A stretch of 64,000 nucleotides of DNA from Oerskovia flava. GTDB taxonomy: Bacteria; Actinomycetota; Actinomycetes; Actinomycetales; Cellulomonadaceae. This document shows positions 52,142 through 60,205 of this stretch, piece by piece. The DNA is taken from contig NZ_JAOXSR010000001.1 in NCBI RefSeq assembly GCF_026163685.1, positions 991,318-1,055,317 of the forward strand, in the 5' to 3' direction. Position numbers and translations under genes: made by a program. The notes under the pieces are model-generated. The model saw nothing but the letters and a program-made list of their open reading frames with translations. It was not told where the DNA came from and made no database searches. Numbering within the stretch: position 1 is the stretch's first letter; every line of letters begins with the position of its first letter.

Positions 52142-52960
52142 GTGATCCGATTCGAGAACGTCACGAAGGTCTATGCACGCGGTGCGCGGCCGGCGCTGGA
52201 CGACGTGTCCGTGGAGATCGAGCGCGGCGAGTTCGTCTTCCTCGTCGGCGCCTCGGGCTCCGGCAAGTCGACGTGCCTGCACCTCATCCTGCGCGAGGAG
52301 CGGCCGACGCGCGGCAAGGTCTTCGTGGCCGGCCGAGACCTGTCCAGCCTGTCGAGCTGGAAGGTGCCGAGCCTGCGCCGGCAGATCGGCGTCGTCTTCC
52401 AGGACTTCCGCCTGCTGCCCAACAAGACGGTCTTCGAGAACGTCGCCTTCGCCCTGCAGGTCATCGGCAAGCCGCGGCACACCATCGCGATCACCGTCCC
52501 CGAGGTCCTGGAGATGGTCGGCCTCGGCGGCAAGGAGAAGCGGCGGCCGCACGAGCTCTCGGGCGGAGAGCAGCAGCGCGTCGCGATCGCGCGAGCCTTC
52601 GTCAACCGCCCACCGATCCTGCTCGCGGACGAGCCGACGGGAAACCTCGACCCCACGACGTCGCTGGGGATCATGCGGCTCCTGGACCGCATCAACCGCA
52701 CCGGTACCACCGTCGTCATGGCGACGCACGACGAGGAGATCGTCAACCAGATGCGCAAGCGCGTCATCGAGCTCTCCACGGGTGAGCTCGTCCGTGACCA
52801 GTCCCGCGGCGGCTACGGCGCGCAGGGCACCGTCCGGCCGGCACCGGCCGCACCTGCGGTCGCGGCGCCGGGCCACGAGCCCGACGACGGCACGTCGCCC
52901 GTCGTCCTCGACCCGCCCTCTGCGCAGGCCGAGGTCTCGGCCGGGACCCAGGAGCGGTAG
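52142..52960 (+). CDS. ftsE: Cell division ATP-binding protein FtsE
   Basis: ABC ATPase of the FtsEX complex, which gates septal wall hydrolases. Walker [10 protein letters not shown] (about 36-44), the Q-loop in VVFQDFRLL, signature LSGGEQQR near 140 and Walker [13 protein letters not shown] are all intact. The core ends at about 222. A further ~50 residues are Pro/Ala/Gly-rich with acidic patches, longer than E. coli FtsE but common in this lineage. ftsX starts 3 bases after the stop. The GTG lacks an obvious Shine-Dalgarno sequence. Confidence 0.95.
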   Translation: MIRFENVTKVYARGARPALDDVSVEIERGEFVFLVGASGSGKSTCLHLILREERPTRGKVFVAGRDLSSLSSWKVPSLRRQIGVVFQDFRLLPNKTVFENVAFALQVIGKPRHTIAITVPEVLEMVGLGGKEKRRPHELSGGEQQRVAIARAFVNRPPILLADEPTGNLDPTTSLGIMRLLDRINRTGTTVVMATHDEEIVNQMRKRVIELSTGELVRDQSRGGYGAQGTVRPAPAAPAVAAPGHEPDDGTSPVVLDPPSAQAEVSAGTQER

Positions 52961-52963
52961 ACG

Positions 52964-53875
52964 ATGCGGGCACAGTTCATCCTCGGCGAGCTCCTCACGG
53001 GGCTGCGTCGCAACCTGTCCATGACGATCTCGGTCATCCTCGTGACGTTCGTGTCGCTGACCTTCGTCGGCGCCGCAGGTCTGCTGCAGACGCAGATCGG
53101 CATGCTCAAGGACGAGTGGTACGACAAGGTCGAGGTCTCGGTCTTCCTCTGCCCGGTCGACTCGCCCTCGCCCACGTGTGCGGTGGGAGAGGCCACGCCG
53201 GAGCAGATGGCCTCGATCGAGGGGGTGCTCGACACCGAGCTCGGAGACGAGGTCGAGCAGGTGTTCTTCGAGTCCAAGGAGGACGCGTTCGAGGTCTTCT
53301 CGGAGCGCTACCCTGACGGCTACCTGGGCACGCCGCTGACGGTCGACGACATGCAGGCCTCGTTCCGGCTCAAGCTCGCCAACCCGGAGCACTACGAGAT
53401 CGTCAACGACGTCCTGACCGGTCGGCCCGGCGTCGAGCTCGTGGAGGACCAGCGCAGGATCTTCGACTCGTTGTTCCTCATGCTCAACCGCGCGTCCCTG
53501 CTCTCGGCCGGGCTGGCGGGGGTGATGCTCCTGGCCGCGGTCCTGCTCATCACGACGACGATCCGGCTCTCGGCGTTCAGCCGTCGACGGGAGACCGGCA
53601 TCATGCGCCTGGTGGGCGCGTCCAACCTGTTCATCCAGCTGCCGTTCCTGCTCGAGGGGGCGATCGCGGCGGTGATCGGTGCGCTCTTGGCGATCGGGGG
53701 CCTGTGGCTGGGGGTGAAGTACCTGGTCACGGACTGGTTGTCGGAGTCGCTGAGCTGGGTCGCCTACGTCTCGGGCGGGGACGTGCTGCGTCTGGCGCCC
53801 GTCCTCATCGCGATCGCATTTCTCCTGGCTGCCATATCCTCGTTCGTGACGCTCAACCGGTACACGAGGGTGTGA
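52964..53875 (+). CDS. ftsX: Cell division permease-like protein FtsX
   Basis: FtsX, 303 residues, four transmembrane helices. It starts MRAQFILGELLTGLRRNLSM with helix 1 (VILVTFVSLTFVGAAGLL). The extracellular domain follows (about 45-175) with a cysteine pair (FLCPVDSPSPTCAVG). Helices 2-4 include SRRRETGIMRLVGASNLFIQLPFLLEGAI, the MacB/FtsX conserved loop. It transmits ATP-driven changes to the outside to activate a hydrolase, here most likely the coiled-coil M23 protein encoded next. Confidence 0.95.
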   Translation: MRAQFILGELLTGLRRNLSMTISVILVTFVSLTFVGAAGLLQTQIGMLKDEWYDKVEVSVFLCPVDSPSPTCAVGEATPEQMASIEGVLDTELGDEVEQVFFESKEDAFEVFSERYPDGYLGTPLTVDDMQASFRLKLANPEHYEIVNDVLTGRPGVELVEDQRRIFDSLFLMLNRASLLSAGLAGVMLLAAVLLITTTIRLSAFSRRRETGIMRLVGASNLFIQLPFLLEGAIAAVIGALLAIGGLWLGVKYLVTDWLSESLSWVAYVSGGDVLRLAPVLIAIAFLLAAISSFVTLNRYTRV

Positions 53876-53880
53876 AAGGT

Positions 53881-55332
53881 GTGAATGCCTCGATGAGTTC
53901 TTCCCGCACGAGTCCCTCCATGGCGATGCGGCTCGGCCGACGGTCCGTCGCGACGTTCGCGGCCGCCGCGCTCGTGCTCGGGTCGGTGGTCGGCTCCGCG
54001 AACGCGGACGACATCGACGACCGCCGGGAAGCGGCCGAGCAGCGGCAGTCGGAGATCCTCGAGAATCGCGAGCAGCTCCAGTCCGAGCTCGAGGACACGG
54101 ACGCCGAGCTTGCGCAGGCCGTGCTCGACCTGCAGGAGATCGAGGCGCGGCTCCCGGTGGCGCAGGCCGAGCTGGAGGCCGCGGAGGCCGAGCTGGAACG
54201 GACCCAGCGCGAGGCTGCGCTGCTCGCGCAGCGTCTCGAGGACGCGCTCGGCGAGGAAGCGGCGATCAGCCGCGAGATCCAGCAGGGGGCGGCCGAGGTT
54301 TCGGAGGCGAAGTCGACCATCGCGGAGATGGCGCGGATGGCCTACCGGGGCCAGGGCGAAGTCTCCAGCCTGGGCATCGTCACGGGTGTCGAGAGCACCG
54401 AGGAGTTCATCGAGGAGTACGCGATCTCCTCCACGGCGGCGCGCAGCCAGTCGCGGACGCTCACGGAGCTGCAGGAGGCCGAGTCGATCGCCCGCAACCG
54501 CGAGGCGCGGCTGGAGGCGGTGCGAGAGAAGATCGCGGACCTCAAGGACGAGGCTGACCAGAACGTGGTCGACGCGGAGACCGCACGCAAGGCCGCGGCG
54601 GACCGCAAGGTCGAGGTCGAGGAGCTCATCGACCGGCAGCGGCGCACCAAGGAGACCATCGAGGCCCGCAAGGAGGCGGCGATCGAGCAGGTCGCCGAGA
54701 ACGAGCGGTCGCAGCAGTCCCTCGCCGCCGAGCTCCAGCAGATCATCGCCGAGCAGGAAGAACGTGACCGCAAGGCCGAGGCGGAGCGTCAGCGCCGGGC
54801 CGAGGAGGAGCGCAAGCGTCAGGAGGCCGCGCAGCAGAACTCCGGCGGCGGCTCCGGCGGCGGCGGCGGGGGATCGAGCTCGGGCGGCTCCGGCGGTGGC
54901 GGTGGCGGGGGCGGTGGTGGTGGCTCCAGCACCGGACGGTTCCTGTCGTACCCGACGGCGGTCCCGCACGTGACGTCCCACTACGGCAACCGGCTGCACC
55001 CCGTGCTCGGCATCTGGCGCCTGCACGCCGGCACGGACTTCCGGGCCTACTGCGGGACGCCGATCATGGCGTCGGCCGACGGCACGGTCCAGTTCGCCCG
55101 GAGCTACGGCGGCCTGGGCAACCAGGTCCTCGTCAACCACGGCTACTCGGGCGGTGACAGCGTGATGACGAGCTACAACCACCTGTCCCGCTTCGCGGTG
55201 TCGGCCGGGCAGTCGGTGCGCAAGGGCGACGTCGTCGGGTACTCGGGCAACACCGGGACCTCGAGCGCGTGCCACCTGCACTTCGAGGTGTACATCAACG
55301 GCAGCACGGTCAACCCGATGTCCCGCCTCTGA
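53881..55332 (+). CDS. Secreted coiled-coil M23 peptidoglycan hydrolase, FtsEX partner
   Basis: A 483-residue secreted protein with a signal peptide (cleavage after ANA near 42), then a ~270-residue coiled coil rich in Glu/Arg/Ala heptads (43-310), a Gly/Ser-rich linker with runs of glycine (about 320-352) and an M23 domain. The metallopeptidase site is HAGTDFRA (His, Asp) with the preceding SHYGNRLHP, and the final HLHFEV. The plan resembles EnvC/PcsB-type proteins that dock to FtsX through the coiled coil, and gene order supports this. Start GTG 53881; 53872 and ATG 53893 are alternatives. Confidence 0.88.
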   Translation: MNASMSSSRTSPSMAMRLGRRSVATFAAAALVLGSVVGSANADDIDDRREAAEQRQSEILENREQLQSELEDTDAELAQAVLDLQEIEARLPVAQAELEAAEAELERTQREAALLAQRLEDALGEEAAISREIQQGAAEVSEAKSTIAEMARMAYRGQGEVSSLGIVTGVESTEEFIEEYAISSTAARSQSRTLTELQEAESIARNREARLEAVREKIADLKDEADQNVVDAETARKAAADRKVEVEELIDRQRRTKETIEARKEAAIEQVAENERSQQSLAAELQQIIAEQEERDRKAEAERQRRAEEERKRQEAAQQNSGGGSGGGGGGSSSGGSGGGGGGGGGGGSSTGRFLSYPTAVPHVTSHYGNRLHPVLGIWRLHAGTDFRAYCGTPIMASADGTVQFARSYGGLGNQVLVNHGYSGGDSVMTSYNHLSRFAVSAGQSVRKGDVVGYSGNTGTSSACHLHFEVYINGSTVNPMSRL

Positions 55333-55474
55333 CGCGCTCCGGTCGGCGGCAGGCGGCGAGCAGCGGGTGGGCGGTGGCCGTTAATCGCTGCCGTCCGCAC
55401 CGCCGGTCGCGTAGCCTGGGACGTCGCGCCCCGAGCGTGACGTCGCAGGACACGAGCAGATCGGATGAGTGAGC

Positions 55475-55945
55475 ATGGCGAAGGACACTGGCCGCAAGAT
55501 CGTCGCCAGCAACCGCAAGGCACGCCATGACTACGTGATCGAGGACGTGTTCGAGGCCGGGATCGTGCTCAGCGGCACGGAGGTCAAGGCGCTGCGGGCC
55601 GGGCGGGCGTCGCTGGTCGACGGCTACGTCGGCATCGACGGCGGCGAGGCGTGGCTCGAGAACGTCCACATCCCCGAGTACACCGAGGGGACGTGGAACA
55701 ACCACGCGCCGCGCAGGCGCCGCAAGCTCCTGCTGCACCGCGACGAGATCCACCGCCTGGAGATCAAGACGCGCGAGAAGGGCCACACGATCATCCCGCT
55801 CGCGCTGTACTTCCTCGACGGTCGCGCGAAGGTCGAGATCGCGCTCGCCCGCGGCAAGCGGGAGTACGACAAGCGCCAGACCCTCCGCGAGCAGCAGGAC
55901 AACCGCGAGGCGCAGCGCGCCATGCGCCAGCGCCAGCACCGGTAG
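55475..55945 (+). CDS. smpB: SsrA-binding protein SmpB
   Basis: Partner of tmRNA in ribosome rescue, 156 residues. The OB-fold core shows [32 protein letters not shown], the conserved [10 protein letters not shown], and the C-terminal basic tail [15 protein letters not shown]...AMRQRQHR that enters the mRNA channel. A GTG at 55469 would add two residues. ATG 55475 is the family's usual start. TAGCCT at 55414-55419 is a possible -10 with a leader. The tmRNA gene itself follows within 600 bases. Confidence 0.95.
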   Translation: MAKDTGRKIVASNRKARHDYVIEDVFEAGIVLSGTEVKALRAGRASLVDGYVGIDGGEAWLENVHIPEYTEGTWNNHAPRRRRKLLLHRDEIHRLEIKTREKGHTIIPLALYFLDGRAKVEIALARGKREYDKRQTLREQQDNREAQRAMRQRQHR

Positions 55946-56041
55946 CCACCACAGGTAGGCCTCGGGGCGGTGGCGCACCGTGCGAGGCGACGCCCGGAGC
56001 CGTACGGTCGACAGGAACTCATCCGCGATCGAGGAGGCCAC

Positions 56042-56455
56042 GTGGTCAAGCTCCGTCAGTACATCCCCCGGCTCGCCGCCGGGGCCTACATCCTCAACTC
56101 CGGCCTGACCAAGCGCGGCGCGGACGAGGAGGCGGCCCGCGGCATGCACGGGCTGGCCGCCGGCACCTATTCGTTCCTCGAGGACGTCGAGCCGCAGCAG
56201 TTCGCGAAGTCGCTGTCGACGGCGGAGATCGCCCTCGGCGCGGCGCTCGTCGCCCCGTTCGTCCCGACCGGTCTGGTCGCGCTCGGCCTCGGCGCGTTCT
56301 CGGGCGGTCTGGTCGGCATGTACCTCAACACGCCGGGCATGACGCGCGAGGACGGCGTCCGTCCCACGGAGGCCGGCACGGGACTGGCCAAGGACGTGTT
56401 CCTCCTCGGGATCGCCGGCGGTCTGCTCGTGGACGCGCTGAGCCGCAAGAAGTAG
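56042..56455 (+). CDS. Small membrane protein (DoxX-like)
   Basis: A 137-residue protein with about three hydrophobic stretches: LRQYIPRLAAGAYILNSGL, ALGAALVAPFVPTGLVALGLGAFSGGLVGM and VFLLGIAGGLLVDAL. Its pattern resembles DoxX-like proteins, which are small polytopic oxidoreductase-associated proteins, but the match is loose. GAGGAGG lies 5 nt before the GTG. It lies between smpB and the tmRNA gene. Confidence 0.65.
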   Translation: MVKLRQYIPRLAAGAYILNSGLTKRGADEEAARGMHGLAAGTYSFLEDVEPQQFAKSLSTAEIALGAALVAPFVPTGLVALGLGAFSGGLVGMYLNTPGMTREDGVRPTEAGTGLAKDVFLLGIAGGLLVDALSRKK

Positions 56456-56551
56456 CCGGAAATACCGTCGCCCCTCGTGGTGTTGATGACGTAGTCTGGA
56501 CCTGCAGGCCGCAGCGCGAGAGCGTCGGGGTCTGTGGTTGACAACTGCACA

Positions 56552-56920
56552 GGGGGTGATCGGTTTCGACGGTGGTCGTGTTTCGAGGAGAAGCGGGCCG
56601 AGGATGCAGACTTATCTCGTTAACGATGTCTGCAAACCAATAGGTGCCGATAACAAGCGCACCGACTTCGCACTCGCCGCCTGAGCGAGTCTTCGAAGTC
56701 CGTCAGCCCGGGCTCGCTCTCGACCCGGATCCTGGCGTCAGCGAGAGAGCCACTGCTTACGACGTTCGTCATCGGCGGCGTAGGGACTCTTAGATGACTG
56801 AGCCCGTCAGCACCTTGTCTGCGTGAGTGCTGGGGCCGAGAAAATCAACAGCAGACTGCGCCCGGAGAAGTCCTCCTTTTGCGTCACCGGACCGGGGTTC
56901 GATTCCCCGCACCTCCACCA
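56552..56920 (+). ncRNA. ssrA: Transfer-messenger RNA (tmRNA)
   Basis: A 369-nt tmRNA. The 5' GGGGGTG pairs with CACCTCC before the encoded 3' ACCA to make the acceptor stem. The GGTTTCGAC near 56561 and the terminal CGGGGTTCGATTCCCCG T-arm complete the tRNA-like domain. The tag reading frame runs 56646-56684 and encodes ADNKRTDFALAA followed by TGA; resumption is at GCC after GATAAC-type context. The ALAA end marks tagged proteins for proteolysis. It is adjacent to smpB, and a hairpin terminator follows 15 bases later. Confidence 0.95.
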
Positions 56921-56935
56921 GTGAAGTTGCACGGG

Positions 56936-56966
56936 TGCCCTACTTCAGCCCTGCTGGGGTAGGGCA
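56936..56966 (+). terminator. Terminator of ssrA
   Basis: TGCCCTAC (56936-56943) pairs perfectly with GTAGGGCA (56959-56966); an inner CAGC/GCTG stem extends it. It begins 16 bases after the tmRNA CCA. Confidence 0.8.
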
Positions 56967-57058
56967 TTCGTGTGTCGTCCCTCAGCCCCGGAGGCGCTGC
57001 ACCGGCCGACGGCGCGGCCCGGTCCTGGGCGGCGCCCCCGCGTCGGGGCGGGGTCACG

Positions 57059-57088
57059 GTTCCGTGACAATCGATGCTGTCACGGAAC
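57059..57088. repeat. 11-bp perfect inverted repeat (operator or hairpin)
   Basis: GTTCCGTGACA - 8 nt - TGTCACGGAAC. It lies immediately before a short, decayed-looking reading frame. Symmetry and spacing resemble a dimeric regulator site; a terminator is an alternative. Confidence 0.6.
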
Positions 57089-57089
57089 G

Positions 57090-57505
57090 ATGACCACCAT
57101 GAGGGCCATCGCCAACGAGATCCAGCTGGGCGCGCGTTGCGCGAGCGCTGAGAGGGCGCCGGGCTGCCACCGGACGGGGTCATCGACTGGGGCGACGAGC
57201 TCGCCACCTCGATCCCGCCCGCGTTCGAGCAGGCGGCCAACGAGACCACGGCGCCCGACGCTGACTTCCCGGCAGGCGCGGTGGCGGGGAACATCGCCGC
57301 GGTCACCGAGCAGACCCGCACGGGCCTGAGCTCCACCCGCCCCACCGGCGGGCGTGTCGTCACGCCGTTCGTCCAGCCCCTGCCTGGGCAGGGGCGCGTG
57401 CCCACCGGCGTACGAGCAGGCGGACGGTCCACAGCTGCCGCGCGCGCCGAGTGCGGCGCCGACCTCACCGCGGGCAGCGACGAGGACGACCGGTGGGGGT
57501 CCTGA
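57090..57505 (+). pseudogene. Possible decayed reading frame downstream of ssrA
   Basis: The 56967-57533 stretch has no convincing intact gene. Within it, an ATG at 57099 opens MRAIANEIQLGARC, then a frame change into a coherent-looking stretch VIDWGDELATSIPPAFEQAA with coding-like G/C third positions, running to a TGA at 57503. The two parts together suggest a frameshifted remnant of a small protein gene. No family is recognisable. Whether it is a remnant or simply GC-rich noise cannot be decided from the sequence alone. Confidence 0.25.
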
Positions 57506-57533
57506 CCGCGGAGTGACGTGCACGCCGCGTGCG

Positions 57534-57923
57534 TCACCAGCCCCGCTCGGCCCACGCCCGGGCGGCGTCGTCGCCCTCCAGCCACTCGAGCCGCAGGGTC
57601 ACGCCGTCGATCGTGATGTGCCCGGAGTCCCAGGTCGCGAGCAGTCGGGTGATGTCGCGCTCGGCGTCGCCGTCGTCCCAGAAGACGTCCCGGTGGCGGT
57701 CGCGCTCGATGCGCCACTCCAGTCGTTCTTGCGGGTTGACGTGGTGGGGGAACGCGTGCGGTCCGACGGTCTCCCAGTGGGTGCAGACCCGGGTGACGAG
57801 GTAGCCGACGCTCGTCGGCTCGGTCTCCGTCGTGCCCGCAGGGCGCGGAACCGTGGCGGCGCCGGTGGGCCAGAGCCGCGCGACCCGCGCGCGGTACGGC
57901 TCGAGGTCGGGCACGGCCGGCAC
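57534..57923 (-). CDS. Hypothetical protein, 129 aa
   Basis: A cytosolic protein rich in Trp, His and charged residues (RVCTHWETVGPHAFPHHVNPQERLEWRIERDRH is the densest part; the end reads LEWLEGDDAARAWAERGW). No recognised domain. The GTG lies 1 base after the DUF4349 stop, so the two genes are an operon. A longer frame upstream exists but overlaps the DUF4349 gene and is rejected. Confidence 0.6.
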   Translation of the reverse strand: MPAVPDLEPYRARVARLWPTGAATVPRPAGTTETEPTSVGYLVTRVCTHWETVGPHAFPHHVNPQERLEWRIERDRHRDVFWDDGDAERDITRLLATWDSGHITIDGVTLRLEWLEGDDAARAWAERGW

Positions 57924-57924
57924 G

Positions 57925-58932
57925 TCAGCGCTCGGGGGACCCGGCCCCGACGAGCCGGTCCGAGCCGGGTACGGGGCCTGCGTCGGTGCCGGTGCCGCCG
58001 CTACCCGGGTCGCCCGGGCCGTCGCCGTCCCCGGTGCCGCCGGCTCCGCCGCCGGCGGACGCGTCCGGTGCGGGGCGCCGGACACGTCGCACGACCCACC
58101 GCACGAGGAGGGCGATGACCCCGGCCGGCACGATCCACGGCAGCAGCACACCGACGACGACCACCAGCCCGTTGAGGGTGGCCAGCAGCGCGTTCCATCC
58201 CGAGGTCAGGCCGCCGAGGAACCCGCCCGGCGCGAGCTGGGGGGTCTCGGCCACCTCGGTGACCTCGATGTGCAGCGTGGACATGGCGACCTGCTCCGCG
58301 AGCCCGGCGCGCTGCGACTCCAGCGACTCCAGGTCCGACTGGCGGGTCGTGAGCTCCTGCTCCGCGGCGAGCAGCTCGGCGGTCGAGCCGGCCTCGGCCA
58401 TGAGCGTCGTGAGGCGGGTGACCGACGCCCGCAGCGCGTCGATCCGAGCGTCGAGGTCCCGGACCGTGCCGGTCACGTCGACGGAGTCGAGGTCGATGTC
58501 CTGGACCGTGCCGACGCCGTCGAGCCCGTCGATCGTCGCCGTCATCCGGTCGGCGGGGATCCGGGCCGTCACGTTCGCCCATCCCGGACGGTCGTCGGTC
58601 GCGGCCGACTCGTGGCGCGCCTCGAGGTAGCCCCCGGCGGAGTCGACGAGCGCCTGGATCGCGCCGACCGCGCCGGCCGCGTCGTCGGCCACGACGGTCG
58701 CCGACCCGGTGGTGATGACCTCGCGCGCGGCGAGCTCGTCGTCCACGGTGCTCTGGCGGGCCGCGCTCTCGTCGGAGGCGACGCCTTCCTCGGCCGAGTC
58801 GCTCCCCGCCCCCTGGTCGGAGCTGACCCACGCGTCGCCTGCGTCCCCACCGCTCGCCGTGCACCCCGTGACCAGTGCCGCGGAGAGGAGGAGTGCTGCG
58901 AGCAGGCCAGGCCTGCGAGGTGTGATCGCCAT
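57925..58932 (-). CDS. DUF4349 domain lipoprotein
   Basis: A 335-residue lipoprotein. The signal sequence ends in the lipobox VTGC (Cys 23). After an acidic Ser/Gly linker comes the DUF4349 domain: an alpha/beta part (GYLEARHESAATDDRPGWANVTARIP) and a helical hairpin (LRASVTRLTTLMAEAGSTAELLAAEQELT). A C-terminal transmembrane helix (NGLVVVVGVLLPWIVPAGVIALL) and a basic/Gly-rich tail follow. It is thus tethered at both ends. The function is unknown, with family members implicated in envelope stress. A TACGCT hexamer lies 6 nt before the ATG. Confidence 0.85.
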   Translation of the reverse strand: MAITPRRPGLLAALLLSAALVTGCTASGGDAGDAWVSSDQGAGSDSAEEGVASDESAARQSTVDDELAAREVITTGSATVVADDAAGAVGAIQALVDSAGGYLEARHESAATDDRPGWANVTARIPADRMTATIDGLDGVGTVQDIDLDSVDVTGTVRDLDARIDALRASVTRLTTLMAEAGSTAELLAAEQELTTRQSDLESLESQRAGLAEQVAMSTLHIEVTEVAETPQLAPGGFLGGLTSGWNALLATLNGLVVVVGVLLPWIVPAGVIALLVRWVVRRVRRPAPDASAGGGAGGTGDGDGPGDPGSGGTGTDAGPVPGSDRLVGAGSPER

Positions 58933-58938
58933 GCTGCG

Positions 58939-58944
58939 AGCGTA
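58939..58944 (-). promoter_or_regulatory. Putative -10 (TACGCT), leaderless promoter of DUF4349 gene
   Basis: TACGCT on the minus strand, 6 nt before the ATG at 58932. Confidence 0.5.
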
Positions 58945-58966
58945 GGGGGCACTTCACCCGAAGATG

Positions 58967-59016
58967 GGGTCGATCGGGCGATCGTGACCGTCTTGTGAAC
59001 TGGCCGTGATCGACCC
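58967..59016 (-). terminator. Inverted repeat between LLM and DUF4349 genes
   Basis: GGGTCGATC (58967-58975) and GATCGACCC (59008-59016) pair over 9 bp with a 32-nt loop. It lies 28 bases past the LLM stop on the minus strand, so it may terminate that gene or act as an operator for DUF4349. Confidence 0.4.
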
Positions 59017-59043
59017 GGTACCTGCGCTCGGTGGGGCGGACCT

Positions 59044-60093
59044 TCAGTCGGCCAGAGCCTCGCGGACGCGGGGCGCGACCTGCGTACCGAGGAGCTCGAT
59101 CGCCCGGAGCGACTCACGTTGGGGGACGCCCGACAGGTCCATCTGCAGGATGTGGCGGTCGTGGCCCAGTGCGCCGTGCAGGGTGATGATCTTGTCGGCG
59201 ACCTCCTCGGGCTCCCCGATGAAGTACGCACCGCCGGGGGCGGCGGTGGCGTCGTAGGAGAGGCGGTTCGGCAGGGGGAAGCCACGCTCGGCCGAGATCT
59301 TCTTCATGTTCTGCAGGTAGTACGGGTAGTAGAAGTCGCGGGCGCCGCGCGAGTCGTCGCCGACGAACCCCATGGTCGACACCGAGACCTCGAGTGCGGC
59401 GCCGTCGTGACCGGACTCGTCCGCGGCCCGCCGGTAGAGGTCGACCAGCGGGGCGAACTGGGCCGGGCGTCCGCCGATGATCGCGTAGTTGACGGGCATG
59501 CCGAGCACGCCGGCGCGCACGGAGGACTGCGGGTTGCCGCCCGTGGCGATCGCGATGTCCAGCCGCTCGCCGCGGCCGGGCTTGTCGAACGGGCGCGGGA
59601 GGATCTCGGCGCCCGTGAGCGGGGCGCGGAAGCGGCCCGACCAGGTCACGGGGTTCCCCTGGTCGATCTGCCGCAGCAGCATGATCTTCTCGTCGAACAG
59701 CGCGTCGTAGTCCTCGAGGTCGGCCCCGAAGAGCGGGTAGGACTCGATGAACGAGCCCCGTCCGGCGAGGAGCTCGACCCGACCACCGGAGATCTGGTCC
59801 ATGGTGGCGAACTGCTGGTAGACCCGGACAGGGTCCTCGGTGGAGAGCACGGTGACGGCGCTGCCGACCGTGATCCGCTCGGTCTGGGCGAGCGCGGCCG
59901 CGATGACGGTCGCGGGGGAGGAGATGGCGTAGTCCGGCCGGTGGTGCTCGCCGATGCCCGCGTAGTCGAGGCCGACCTCGTCGGCGAGCCGGATCCGTTC
60001 GAGCACGTCCCGCAGGCGCGTCGAGACCGCGGTCTGCTCGCCGGTCAGGGGGTCGGGGGCGTTGTCACCGAAGGTGTAGAAGCCGAGTCGCAT
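59044..60093 (-). CDS. LLM-class flavin-dependent oxidoreductase
   Basis: A 349-residue luciferase-like monooxygenase. It starts MRLGFYTFGDNAPDP, and the barrel core shows GLDYAGIGEHHRPDYAISSPATVIAAALAQT and VLSTEDPVRVYQQFATMDQISGGRVEL, with the FMN phosphate segment IAIATGGNPQSS. It resembles FMN-dependent alkanal monooxygenase-like and putative F420/FMN oxidases whose substrates are unknown. It differs clearly from the LLM protein at 26122. A GATGC-AAAC-GCATC palindrome sits right upstream of the ATG. Confidence 0.87.
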   Translation of the reverse strand: MRLGFYTFGDNAPDPLTGEQTAVSTRLRDVLERIRLADEVGLDYAGIGEHHRPDYAISSPATVIAAALAQTERITVGSAVTVLSTEDPVRVYQQFATMDQISGGRVELLAGRGSFIESYPLFGADLEDYDALFDEKIMLLRQIDQGNPVTWSGRFRAPLTGAEILPRPFDKPGRGERLDIAIATGGNPQSSVRAGVLGMPVNYAIIGGRPAQFAPLVDLYRRAADESGHDGAALEVSVSTMGFVGDDSRGARDFYYPYYLQNMKKISAERGFPLPNRLSYDATAAPGGAYFIGEPEEVADKIITLHGALGHDRHILQMDLSGVPQRESLRAIELLGTQVAPRVREALAD

Positions 60094-60096
60094 GTT

Positions 60097-60110
60097 GATG
60101 CAAACGCATC
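60097..60110. promoter_or_regulatory. Palindrome GATGC-AAAC-GCATC upstream of LLM gene
   Basis: A perfect 5-bp inverted repeat with a 4-nt centre, lying 4-17 bases before the LLM ATG (start 60093). It may be an operator in the region shared with the divergent kinase gene. Confidence 0.35.
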
Positions 60111-60193
60111 GAGGGGTCGGGTATTCCCTCCCGCGACTCCGCCGACCGCTCCGTGATCGCCGAGGCGGTCCGCACGCGGCACGCAGCGTGCGC

Positions 60194-60199
60194 CATGAT
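60194..60199 (+). promoter_or_regulatory. Putative -10 (CATGAT), leaderless promoter of PfkB-type kinase
   Basis: CATGAT is followed by 6 nt and the GTG at 60206. Confidence 0.4.
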
Positions 60200-60205
60200 G
60201 GAGCC

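Noticed and set aside
54841..54930. Simple-sequence repeat at the Gly-rich stretch.
   Set aside because: It codes for an in-frame Gly/Ser linker in the M23 hydrolase with mixed glycine codons, so it is a protein linker rather than a separate repeat element.
56895..57533. attL/attR-type duplication of the ssrA 3' end.
   Set aside because: I looked for a second copy of the T-arm and acceptor sequence in the following 600 bases and saw none; no integrase gene is present.
57534..58151. A 205-codon frame for the 129-residue hypothetical gene.
   Set aside because: Its first 76 codons lie inside the DUF4349 gene in another frame and are Pro/Arg/Cys-rich; the GTG one base after the DUF4349 stop is the natural start.
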